Shown here: piece after piece, positions 45,894 through 53,943 of the stretch | Layout: every line of letters starts with the position of its first letter | Numbering within the stretch: position 1 is the stretch's first letter | Source: Aurantiacibacter rhizosphaerae | Lineage (GTDB): Bacteria > Pseudomonadota > Alphaproteobacteria > Sphingomonadales > Sphingomonadaceae | Assembly (NCBI RefSeq): GCF_009807005.1 | Contig: NZ_WUBR01000001.1 | Span: 682,001 to 746,000, forward strand | DNA length: 64,000 nucleotides | Reading direction: 5' to 3' | Program-made: the position numbers and the translations under genes | Notes under the pieces: model-generated | Seen by the model: the letters and a program-made list of their open reading frames with translations, nothing else | What the model was told of the DNA's origin: nothing | The model's database searches: none

Positions 45894-46331
45894 GCATCCG
45901 CATTCGCCAGCCCGCCCCTAAATGTCTGCCTCGCGCCCTCATCCCGGTCATAGGGAGTGCCGAATGCGGCGCGCAAAAGCGGACGAAGATGTCGGGTCAC
46001 AGCAATGTCCGCTTACGGGGCATTCCGGGCAGCCCTTGGATGTCGGGGATTGGGGTGGAAAGCGGACATTAAAGCGATCACGTTTTGGAACGTCTTTCAA
46101 CGACCCAGTTGCGTAAGGGCACCTGCACTTGCCCAGCACCAATTTGAGAAAGTGTTTGTAGCTTGTAAGCAGAGGGTGTTTTCTATAAACGAAAACATAA
46201 TTGAGCGAATGGGGTTGGATGGCCAACGAATTGGCGATAGAAAATGAACGCACAGAAAGAGTTCATATCATTATTGATAATCTGCTGCGAAAAATTTTCG
46301 CTTTGCTCATTTACTCACGATCGAATAAATC
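45894..46331. repeat. gene-less interval with an inverted repeat
   Basis: AATGTCCGCTT (46004-46014) and AAGCGGACATT (46060-46070) are perfect 11-bp inverted copies 45 bp apart, next to ATTGGGGTGGAAAG. Degenerate relatives of the latter occur at about 34481 and 48000, so it may be a dispersed intergenic repeat. No gene is seen; the end of the interval is AT-rich and probably holds the promoter of the LuxR-type gene. Confidence 0.5.
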
Positions 46332-46733
46332 ATGAGTGCTAACCTTGAAATAGCCTTACGGGCTCTATTCGAGATAGCAGACGGTCCATCCGAACGGTCG
46401 GAGGAGGCGGACCTGCTCGATGAAAATACCAGAAAAGCTATTAATGTGCGGCGTAGACGACACGAAATGAAGGTTCATGCCGAGAAGTTAGTTTCGCTGT
46501 TAACATCGCGCGAAAAGGACACTCTCACTCTTGTAACATTAGGTCACTCCACGAAAAGCATTGCATGCGTTTTCGACATCAGTCCTCGAACCGTTGAAAT
46601 CCATAGAGGTAATGCTTTTCGGAAGATCAATGCGGTGTCGACCGCCGATGCCGTTCGGATTGGGGTGTATGCAGGGCTGGACCTCCAAGAAGACCAGACT
46701 GACCCTGCGCACCTTTCTGAATCTCAAGCATAA
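46332..46733 (+). CDS. LuxR-type HTH protein
   Basis: The 133-residue product has a C-terminal LuxR/FixJ HTH (LTSREKDTLTLVTLGHSTKSIA, DISPRTVEIHRGNAFRKI). The N-terminal 45 residues are short and charged, without a receiver or autoinducer domain, so it is a stand-alone DNA-binding protein. Its target is unknown. Its last 107 bp overlap the convergent gene at 46627-47121. Confidence 0.78.
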   Translation: MSANLEIALRALFEIADGPSERSEEADLLDENTRKAINVRRRRHEMKVHAEKLVSLLTSREKDTLTLVTLGHSTKSIACVFDISPRTVEIHRGNAFRKINAVSTADAVRIGVYAGLDLQEDQTDPAHLSESQA

Positions 46734-47121
46734 TTCTAAGCCAAGCAAGCAAGATCGTGGTGCTAGCCTCGGTTGCCACTGCCTCGGCTTCGGAACTAAA
46801 GATGGGGCAAGAGACTTTGACGACGGCATGGCCATCGGGGACATTCACCGTCAAATCAAAGAAGTCCGATGACGCAATCCGCTCTGCTGCATCCCTGTAT
46901 CTTTCGTGCTCAAGCAACTCTTCAAAAGCGCTTTCGTCAGGAATACAACCCACTAATTGGATAACTGGCCCAGGAGCTAATTGCGCAAGATGATAGCAAT
47001 GGCGCAAAGCGCATTCGATCGTCTTCGTCTTTTCACTCAAACTGGCTTCGAGTAACCCCAAACGCTCAAACCAAAGTTCCGGTGCCAAGGGTTCAATAGC
47101 GACACTTCGATCATTATCCAT
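46627..47121 (-). CDS. hypothetical protein overlapping the LuxR-type gene
   Basis: The 164-residue product looks like a genuine soluble protein (ELWFERLGLLEASLSEKTKT, VIQLVGCIPDESAFEELLEH, SSEAEAVATEASTTILLAW) with a plausible helical fold and no known family. The C-terminal 35 residues are encoded antisense to the LuxR-type gene and look less protein-like. The start at 47121 lies after an AT-rich region. Confidence 0.55.
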   Translation of the reverse strand: MDNDRSVAIEPLAPELWFERLGLLEASLSEKTKTIECALRHCYHLAQLAPGPVIQLVGCIPDESAFEELLEHERYRDAAERIASSDFFDLTVNVPDGHAVVKVSCPIFSSEAEAVATEASTTILLAWLRIMLEIQKGAQGQSGLLGGPALHTPQSERHRRSTPH

Positions 47122-48067
47122 GCAACTCGCTTTCCCTAAGCGACCCCTGCTTATGAAAAAACTTGAGCCTCATCTGACATAAGTGCAAATCTTTCTCAAT
47201 ATCAATTGTTGCGAAAGGTCATTCTTGTCCAATAAATGGTAGCAAAAGCAACATTTTTACCACGAGGAAACAATCGAGAGATTGAAAACTCTGCGCCCAC
47301 AGTCGGGTCGTTCGCTGACGGGCGGCTTTCGGCTCGTCCTTGAGAGAGCCACCTTCATCCTTCTAATCGCCGGTTCACGACTGGTTGGGGGTGGTTGTGT
47401 CCGGCACAGTTCTCATGTCATTCGTCCCCTTGGGTCACAGAACATTAGTCACCGGGCCAGCCATGGTTGGACAGGTGGTTCTCGTTTCTCCACTCAGCAA
47501 TCCGTTTCGCCCGACCGCCCATCAGGTTGGCGGCTTCCTCGCCTTCCTTTGCCGAACCGGACCGTCGAGCTTTATGGCTACCACTTGTTGGCCGAAGAGA
47601 ACCTTATTCATCGGCATCACTGCAAGTCTTTGCAAGAAGCGGACGGAGCGCTCGCCGAAAGTGGTTAAGTTCCGGCCATGCTTTCGGGATCAGCCCTGCA
47701 GCTTGCTGGTCTGGTCCTGCTGGGCGTCGCACCTGCTGGTGCTGCAGGTTGACCCGGCTACGACTGGAAGCGGAACTGAGGCGAAAGGCTTCCGAAGTGA
47801 GGAAGCGGTGGCCGTCGATTGGGACTGGTAGCTGATTCTTGGATCGGTGGTTGTGAGCGCATTTTCAAGGTCGCGGCGGTCATAGCTATTTGAGGCTCTT
47901 TACTTGTATTGGACGGGTCATTTGCTGACTTCCGGACGTAAGTGAGGATAAGTTGCCAGTCCGCTTGTGGAGCGCCCAACGAGCGACGCGAACGTCCGCA
48001 ATTGGGGCGAAAGCTGCCTCGCCGCTCTTGGTCTACAACAGAGTTATATAGCTAACTCACATGCGTT
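47122..48067. other. 946-bp interval without a recognisable gene
   Basis: Several frames of 100-150 codons exist but none resembles a known protein or has a good start. A degenerate copy of the GGGGCGAAAGC repeat is near 48005. It may be decayed coding sequence. Confidence 0.4.
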
Positions 48068-49738
48068 TTATGCTGCCGATCTTCGATTTTCGAGCAAGTC
48101 GGAGGGTTTTGCAGGTTTCCCGAACAAGAACCCTTGCCCTTCATGGCAGCCAAGAGCCATCAGACGCAGTCGCTGCTCCTCAGTCTCCACCCCCTCGGCA
48201 ACAACTTCGAGATTGAGACCTTGCGCAAGTGAAACAACGGCCGAGACGATGGCGCTTCCTTGCGGCCTCACTCCGAGATCTGCCACGAACGCCTTATCTA
48301 TCTTAAGGCGGGTCACCGGCAATTGCGACAATGTGGATAGTGAGGCGAAGCCGGTGCCGAAATCATCAAGTGCAATATTTACGCCAGACTCGCGCAGCGC
48401 CTTTAGCGTCTTCAATATTTGGTCGTCGGACCGCAACACGACGGTCTCTGTTATCTCGATCTCGACATCAGACGGCTTCAACGCGTATTTCTCAAGAGCT
48501 GAGCTGATCGAGGTGGTTAGCGTCGTATTCCCAAATTGGGCTGCGAAAAGATTAAAACTTACCCGAGGTACATCGATGCCTTGATCTCTCCAATAGGCTA
48601 GCTGACGGCAACTCTCGTCTACTACCCAATCGCCGACTTGGTTGGCTGTTAGATGCTTTTCCAGAATGCTTATGAATGCAGCCGGCGCCAAGAAACCCCG
48701 CTGCGGATGGTTCCACCTTAAGAGAGCCTCGACACCGATCAGGGTGCCGTCTGAAAGACGCACCTGCGGCTGGTACACGAGCTCCCATTCAGAGCTATCG
48801 CTTGCATTGCGAAGCTCATCTTTAAATGCACGACGATCCTGCATCTCGTCGTCTATGTTTCCGTCGAAGATTCTGACACCCCGTCCACCCGCTTTTTTTA
48901 CGGCAAGAAGTGCCATATCCGCTTTGACTAAAAGTTCCTCCGCATCAGCTGCATGCAGAGGCGAAATAGCGGCGCCAATGCTGAGTCCAATTTGAATATG
49001 CTGACCGCAAATCGCGAAAGGCTCCAAAAAAACATCTCGCAAGTGCGCGGCGACGTATAAAGCCTTTTCGCATTTTGTTGTGCCTGGGAGGAGCACACCG
49101 AATTCATCGCCGCCCATTCGCGCAACCGTCGAGGTTTGTTCCAAATTGCCCACTAAGCGAAGGGAGACTGCTTGGAGAAGGCTATCGCCTACCGCATGCC
49201 CAAACGTATCATTGACCTCTTTGAAACCGTCGAGATCGAGCGCGAGCACTGTTGACCCTTTAAGGGACGCCGGGTTTTTCAATGCTGCCTCAAACCCAGC
49301 TCTGTTTATCAAACCCGTGAGCGCGTCATGGTGTGCCAGTCTCTCGAGCCTCTGCTCTTTCTCACGTCGTTCGGTAATATCTTTGAGTTTTGCTCCGATC
49401 TCGAGTCCTTTTGGTCCCAGCCAGCTAGCCAAGCTCATTTCGACAGGGAATTCGGATCCGTCGGCTCTGAGTCCAAAAAGCTCGATAGACTTGCCGGAAA
49501 GTTTGCTAACGCCAGACGCTACCGTGCGTCGTAGTCCTTCCCGATGCTGGGCACGAAAACGCTGGGGAATTATTATCTCGATGAGAGTTTCGATCACATC
49601 ACTTTCGTGATGGCCAAACATCCTTTCTGCTTCTGAATTCCAGTATTTGATCCGACCCCTAGTGTCGGTAATGATCAGCGCAACATTCATGGCGCTAGCA
49701 AAACGATCTATTGAAGATGGGTCGTTCGAATGAGTCAC
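48068..49738 (-). CDS. PAS-GGDEF-EAL cyclic-di-GMP protein
   Basis: The 556-residue product has a PAS domain (about 10-120, GRIKYWNSEAERMFGH), an intact GGDEF motif (209-213, ARMGGDEFG), and an EAL domain with EALLRW, ITET, DDFGTG and AEGVETEEQ. Both diguanylate cyclase and phosphodiesterase sites look complete, so it may do either, depending on the PAS input. No membrane segment. c-di-GMP could influence the nearby exopolysaccharide cluster, but this is inference. Confidence 0.92.
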   Translation of the reverse strand: MTHSNDPSSIDRFASAMNVALIITDTRGRIKYWNSEAERMFGHHESDVIETLIEIIIPQRFRAQHREGLRRTVASGVSKLSGKSIELFGLRADGSEFPVEMSLASWLGPKGLEIGAKLKDITERREKEQRLERLAHHDALTGLINRAGFEAALKNPASLKGSTVLALDLDGFKEVNDTFGHAVGDSLLQAVSLRLVGNLEQTSTVARMGGDEFGVLLPGTTKCEKALYVAAHLRDVFLEPFAICGQHIQIGLSIGAAISPLHAADAEELLVKADMALLAVKKAGGRGVRIFDGNIDDEMQDRRAFKDELRNASDSSEWELVYQPQVRLSDGTLIGVEALLRWNHPQRGFLAPAAFISILEKHLTANQVGDWVVDESCRQLAYWRDQGIDVPRVSFNLFAAQFGNTTLTTSISSALEKYALKPSDVEIEITETVVLRSDDQILKTLKALRESGVNIALDDFGTGFASLSTLSQLPVTRLKIDKAFVADLGVRPQGSAIVSAVVSLAQGLNLEVVAEGVETEEQRLRLMALGCHEGQGFLFGKPAKPSDLLENRRSAA

Positions 49739-50496
49739 CTCAGCGAGCCAACGAAGAACGAAAGGCCGAAAACGTTGAAACTAAGGAGTTCCACAACGCG
49801 AATCTTGAAGCTAGATGATTCCAGTCAGGCGCGCGGCGACCAGTCAAAAATTTCATAGAAGCAATCGCTTCGGAGTGTCGCTGACCACACTTTTGCATAG
49901 TCAAAATCAGTAACGGCGCTGGGCTTAGCAAGGCTTAGTGGCCGCACAAGGGACTTGCCCTAGTGGGTAGCACTTGTATAATTAACCTCTGCACACTGCG
50001 CAATTTTGACCCGCTGTTGCTCCTCAAAGAAAGTGGCGGCTTCTTTGCGGTCTTGGTGGTGAAGCGGATTAGAACAGAAAATGGCGCAATGCCAAGATTG
50101 CTTGGGAGCTGGCGAATGACTGCTCTCAAGTCTCAGAGCAGGATCCCCACAAACCAGTGAAACGATTGCGCTTGAGTCTCATCATTATCTCAGGCGCATA
50201 GCTGTCAATAGTCCGATGTGTGTGGGTGCTGCGTGACGAGCGAGTTAACATCATGCTCGAGGCGTTAGTTCGTGCTTTTGCTAGTTTGAATTTCGCACTG
50301 GCGTTGAGGCGTACTTGGTGCGTGAAGCATTGCCGTCCCCCAGATGAAACGAATGCGCTTCGGGCCCCACTAGACATATTGGAAATGGTGCTGCGTCAAA
50401 TACACCGAATTTTGCGCCCGTGGCTTTTGAAAAACCCGAGAAACACCTTTCCTATATACAACCTATTTGGTTACTCGGCTGTGAAAGGAGCTTGTC
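49739..50496. other. 758-bp interval without a recognisable gene
   Basis: No frame here resembles a protein. The right end carries AAAGGAG at 50483-50489, the ribosome site of the small peptide gene. Confidence 0.4.
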
Positions 50497-50598
50497 ATGC
50501 CATCATTCGACGCGTCGCTTATTTCTGCCTTCGCCACGCCAATCACTGCCATCGGATCGCTGATCTGGGCGATAAGGAGGGACCCAAAGGACGAATAA
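50497..50598 (+). CDS. 33-residue membrane peptide, copy 2
   Basis: One hydrophobic helix with a charged tail (SLIWAIRRDPKDE). AAAGGAG stands 7 bases before the ATG, a strong site for such a short frame. It is paralogous to the peptide at 21101-21193, and both lie by a thermonuclease module. Conservation of both copies at the protein level argues for translation. Confidence 0.6.
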   Translation: MPSFDASLISAFATPITAIGSLIWAIRRDPKDE

Positions 50599-50693
50599 CA
50601 CAGCGTCCGCAATTAGATCGGATATCCCGAAGATGCACCAAGCGAACACCACGGTGCTCTAAAAAATCATGAGAAATCGGCGAGCAGTTTCAA

Positions 50694-50912
50694 TTAGTGC
50701 GGCCAAGTCTCCGGTTGCCCGTAGATCGCAACGGGGCCGGTGGTAATTTGCTCGAAGCGCTCTTTCACCCTCAGCCAGAGATCGACACCGTTATGCTCTC
50801 TCCCCACCTCCAATTCGGCAATTCGATCAGCTATGAACGTGTGGCCACTGCTGCTGCCGTGGTGCCTTTCTACCCATAGAGCCATGCCCCAAATCTCTTT
50901 GTCTCGTATCAT
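50694..50912 (-). CDS. DUF6961-like small protein, copy 2
   Basis: The 72-residue product opens MIRDKEIWGMALWVERHHG, closely similar to copy 1 at 20087-20293. The ATG at 50912 is preferred over 50927 because it overlaps the stop of the 33-residue gene upstream (ATGA) and matches the copy 1 N-terminus. Last gene of a six-gene overlapping unit. Function unknown. Confidence 0.72.
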   Translation of the reverse strand: MIRDKEIWGMALWVERHHGSSSGHTFIADRIAELEVGREHNGVDLWLRVKERFEQITTGPVAIYGQPETWPH

Positions 50913-51010
50913 CTCAATTGAGCCCACCCAATGATCGCGATGGCCAGGACCAGAAGGAAGGTCACGGCACCAATAACCATGCGACCTTGAGGTGTGAGTG
51001 ACTTAAGCAT
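50909..51010 (-). CDS. 33-residue membrane protein in the nuclease unit
   Basis: A 34-codon frame encodes a short polar head (MLKSLTPQGRM) and one membrane helix (VIGAVTFLLVLAIAIIGWA). It starts inside the end of the 50-residue gene and its stop overlaps the DUF6961-like start by ATGA. This interlocking is the evidence for translation. Confidence 0.55.
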   Translation of the reverse strand: MLKSLTPQGRMVIGAVTFLLVLAIAIIGWAQLR

Positions 51011-51155
51011 TCTCCAGCCTTTGCCTGAAACGTACCAGCGCTTCCTCGGCATCGAGGGTTACATGGAGCAACTCTTCGCCACAGGTCCCGCTTTGCAAAT
51101 GCTCAAGCCACGAGCGCACGATTTGCGCATCCTCATCGTTTCGGGTGTTCAGCAC
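51003..51155 (-). CDS. 50-residue protein in the nuclease unit
   Basis: GTG at 51155 overlaps the thermonuclease stop; GGAGGG lies about 7 bases before it, inside that gene. The product is acidic and helical (DEDAQIVRSWLEHLQSG, LDAEEALVRFRQRLENA). No family recognised. Its stop overlaps the start of the next small gene. Confidence 0.55.
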   Translation of the reverse strand: MLNTRNDEDAQIVRSWLEHLQSGTCGEELLHVTLDAEEALVRFRQRLENA

Positions 51156-51505
51156 AAAGGCTCCCTCCGCTTGGTCCGAGTTCGCGCTAGCCCCTCCCGG
51201 ACAAGCTGATCGCCTATCGAACCCTGACTATTCGCGACAAACGCCCGCTTCCGACCATAGCGATCCTCGCCCTGTCTCCGGATCTCGAAAGTTTCGGCAT
51301 TGAGAAGCTGGGTGAGGCGATAGCGCGCCCTTACAGCAAGCTCGCTTTCATATCGGCCTTGCCCGTCCAGTTCCGGCGTGTCGATATCGGCAATCCGGAT
51401 CCGCTCTCGATCGACAATGAAGCTATCGCCATCGTGGACGCAGATAATTCGAACGCCTTCAGCAGCGCAGACGGCATACGCAAGCGAGATGGCCGCGAGG
51501 ATCAT
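51149..51505 (-). CDS. secreted thermonuclease (SNase-like), copy 2
   Basis: The 118-residue product has a signal peptide (about 1-14) and the SNase core: HDGDSFIVDRERIRIADIDTPE and EDRYGRKRAFV...REGLARTR. The catalytic Asp/Arg/Glu positions match copy 1, so activity is expected outside the cytoplasm. Its ATG overlaps the stop of the 40-residue membrane gene (ATGA). The two copies share about half their residues by eye, so they are old paralogues or separate acquisitions. Confidence 0.85.
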   Translation of the reverse strand: MILAAISLAYAVCAAEGVRIICVHDGDSFIVDRERIRIADIDTPELDGQGRYESELAVRARYRLTQLLNAETFEIRRQGEDRYGRKRAFVANSQGSIGDQLVREGLARTRTKRREPLC

Positions 51506-51624
51506 GCAAAAGCCAGATAGATCGCGGGCAGCGCGATAACAGACATCAAAAATCCGACAAGCACCATCGCATCGCGATAGATTTCGCGATCACTACCCTC
51601 CCTATCTCTCGGATCATCCAACAT
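51502..51624 (-). CDS. 40-residue membrane protein in the nuclease unit
   Basis: A 41-codon frame encodes a charged head (MLDDPRDREGSDREIYRDA) and one membrane helix (VLVGFLMSVIALPAIYLAF). It overlaps the excalibur-like frame before it and the thermonuclease gene after it (ATGA). It has no counterpart seen in copy 1. Confidence 0.6.
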   Translation of the reverse strand: MLDDPRDREGSDREIYRDAMVLVGFLMSVIALPAIYLAFA

Positions 51625-51823
51625 TCTGTCTCCATCCCTTCCCATCGCTATCTCGGTCGAGGTGTCGTATCAATCCAACTTGGCCCCGTAAAACAGGAGC
51701 AGCACCGGCCCGGCGCGCCGCGTTCCAAACTCTAATCAACTGAACAAGGAGCCGCCACGCGGCAAAAGTGCAGAAGCAGGGGATTTGGCGTTTTAATCGC
51801 TGTTCCATCTCACCACTGTGCAC
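51614..51823 (-). pseudogene. truncated excalibur-domain gene
   Basis: The frame holds AARRAGAAPVLRGQVG and HLDRDSDGKGW, clearly the excalibur domain of copy 1 (AARAAGAAPVRRGQPG, HLDRDNDGVGCE). The N-terminal Cys and the last Cys are gone (Trp in place of Cys) and the N-terminal signal and YHYH-like part are missing. It is probably a remnant, although its 3' end still overlaps the next gene. Confidence 0.62.
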
Positions 51824-52123
51824 AGACGACCTTTGCTCTTTAGATCAACGTACTCATCGGAGACTTCACACCACGTCCGTGGACTGTCTGGATAGACGTC
51901 GATACCTTCGATTAAATGTCAAACTTAAGCCGGCGATGACCGATCTGGGCAAAGCCGAAAATCAGGAGGTGGAACGCTGCGGGGAATCGAAAAGATTTGC
52001 GATTAAACTGGAAGCACCGTCCTGAGCTCTGCCACTGGTACATAATCCTCTTGAGCTTATTTGCGAAGATAAGCGTGCAGCATTAATTCGATATGCAGAC
52101 TGCCCAATCCTATGGGCTCAGGA
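51824..52123. other. 300-bp interval, nothing recognised
   Basis: No frame, repeat or terminator stands out. It lies between the nuclease unit and the start of the exopolysaccharide region and may contain the true right end of the element. Confidence 0.35.
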
Positions 52124-52366
52124 TCAACCGAACATACGCCTGAACCAAGTCCTCTCACTTTCAGGAACCCGGGATTGGCCGGATTTCTCTAACAGGTAAT
52201 TTCCTAGCAAAGCGGCCTGTTGATTCGTCATTGTCAATGTGAAGACTTCAGGTTCAACGCGCTGCTTTTTGTCTTGAATTTGAAAGTTTTCAATCGTGAG
52301 TATGAAACGTTCATCAGTTATTCTGCTTGTCCAACCGACAAGTGCGCCATGATTTTGCACTATCAT
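52124..52366 (-). CDS. conserved hypothetical small protein
   Basis: The 80-residue soluble product ends with MTNQQAALLGNYLLEKSGQS and a basic aromatic tail (RTWFRRMFG), a pattern I have seen in sphingomonad hypotheticals. Function unknown. The stop lies close to the rmlB remnant on the other strand. Confidence 0.55.
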   Translation of the reverse strand: MIVQNHGALVGWTSRITDERFILTIENFQIQDKKQRVEPEVFTLTMTNQQAALLGNYLLEKSGQSRVPESERTWFRRMFG

Positions 52367-52498
52367 CCCCGTCTATCATTCTAATCGAATCTCTATATAT
52401 CACCTCATCGCTGTGAATACGAAACGCGAAAAGAATCTGCTTTCGTTAACAATCACGGATAGTGGGGTGCGCAAGCCTGTCGCCCAAGTCGCCTAAGA

Positions 52499-53000
52499 AT
52501 TGCCGGTAACGGGCTCTTCCAGCATCCCCATAAGCTCATTCGTCTATCTCTACTGAATAAGCGGCGTGGGCGCGCCATTCCAATTTACGGCGACAAAACC
52601 AATGTGCATGATTGGCTACAGATAGGAGATCATTTCTGCCGGATCGCGGCTCTTCTCGCAAGCGATAAACTGTGTGAGATTTATAGTCTAGGAGGCGGGG
52701 TTGAACTCACCAATGTCGAGATCATCGATACCACATGCGAGGAGGATGGTTGTGCATGTTTGGAGATTGACGGACTTCAGAATGTAATCCATTTGCTCCT
52801 TCAGCGGATGGGCGCTCGTGCAGCCCGCCAAATACGTTGATCGAGGAATGGCAGTACCACGACCGGCGGTATGCCATCGACGCCGCGAAGGCCTGCGCGT
52901 GAATGGGTATGCGGCAACGCATTCTTTTGAGGATGGTCTGGTGGAAACGCTTCGCTGTTCGTTGGTCCGGGAAAACTGGCGGCGGTCACTTATGGAAAGC
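52499..53000 (+). pseudogene. rmlB: rmlB (dTDP-glucose 4,6-dehydratase) remnant
   Basis: Read across frames, the DNA gives GNGLFQHPHKLIRLSLLNK, then IPIYGDKTNVHDWLQIGDH, EIYSLGGGVELTNVEII, DRRYAIDAAKA and THSFEDGLVETLRCSL. This is the order and spacing of the C-terminal half of RmlB (YGPFQ-PEKLIPL, PVYGDG-NVRDWLYVEDH, YNIGG-NERTN, DRRYAID, HSFE-GL). At least two frameshifts and a stop break it, and the N-terminal NAD-binding half is missing. It lies at the head of the exopolysaccharide cluster. Confidence 0.82.
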
Positions 53001-53270
53001 CAAATTAGCATGTCGCTCAATGCCACGCAGATCGTCGGTAAGTCACAGTAGCCATCGGGAACCGACGTTATCTCTTGCCATTATCAATGGGGAGGTTGAA
53101 ACTGCGGAACTGTTTATTGTGCAGTTGCAATATCCAATGATCTGTGCGATGTGTCGATTTGAAACCTCAGGTAGGCCTTCAGGCGGGCTTGTGGTGAATA
53201 AGTACTCGGATTTTAATATTTTTCCCGGCCTGCCTGATATGGGTTGCCACGCTAAATGCGGAGCTGAACG

Positions 53271-53699
53271 ATGAAAATTTTGAAAATACTCGCAGCAGTC
53301 GGTGTTACCGTGACTGGCTTTGTTGGTCTCACGGCCGCGCAAGCCCAGCAGGAAGCTAATCCGCAGGGACCGGTTTGTACGGTGACTCTTCAGCGTGATC
53401 AGCCCGGCGGGGTTTTTGATGTGACGCGGCAGGTTTTCGAGGATGGGGCTTGCAATTGCTTTGTTTACACTGGCCCCGAAGGGCAGTCGAGGAGCGTTGA
53501 GGCCCGAGTATCGGGTGTCGTTAATTCGCAGCGCTGCCCCGGTGCTCGGCCGATGCAGGTCCGGGGTCCGGGTTCGGGTGCGAGCGCTGGTGCTGGTAAT
53601 GCGGCGTCACTTAACGCTGTAGTCCCGGTTGGTCTATTCGCGGGTGCTGCTGCGGGTGTGGTCATCCTTATTGAAGACGACGAGGGGGTCAGCCCTTAG
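53271..53699 (+). CDS. exported hypothetical protein
   Basis: The 142-residue product has a signal peptide (cleaved near AAQAQ-QE), a Cys-containing central domain (GPVCTVTLQRDQPGG, DGACNCFVYTG) and a C-terminal hydrophobic segment followed by an acidic tail. Such Gly/Ala-rich C-terminal anchors occur in exopolysaccharide loci of sphingomonads. Role unknown; position suggests an envelope role linked to the cluster. Confidence 0.65.
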   Translation: MKILKILAAVGVTVTGFVGLTAAQAQQEANPQGPVCTVTLQRDQPGGVFDVTRQVFEDGACNCFVYTGPEGQSRSVEARVSGVVNSQRCPGARPMQVRGPGSGASAGAGNAASLNAVVPVGLFAGAAAGVVILIEDDEGVSP

Positions 53700-53784
53700 T
53701 CGCTAGTCTTCGGCTGTCTGCAGAGTTGATTATTCCGTACGCCAGGATCTGGCGCAAAATTTCGATCTTGCATTGATAGTATCG

Positions 53785-53817
53785 GAGAGGTCGGTCAGCG
53801 CAGTTGGCCGGCCTCTC
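53785..53817 (+). terminator. possible terminator before the exopolysaccharide genes
   Basis: GAGAGG and CCTCTC with inner CGG/CCG pairing form a stem of about 9 bp. Only a short TG-rich tail follows, so this is tentative. Confidence 0.45.
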
Positions 53818-53943
53818 TGCTTCTGCACGTCAGATGGTGCCTTGTAATTTAGGGTTTTTGCCTAATTCCTTCGCGCCATTTTTGGGTTGCGGTAGGGGGG
53901 TAACTAGGCAAAGGCTTACGCCGCGAAAAACGGAGTATTCACG

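Noticed and set aside
47282-47835. Overlapping frames of about 125-148 codons
   Set aside because: No protein-like pattern, no ribosome site, and three frames open at once, as in non-coding DNA.
50220-50672. Frame of 150 codons covering the 33-residue peptide gene
   Set aside because: Cys/Arg/His-rich without a family; the small peptide in another frame has the better ribosome site and a paralogue.
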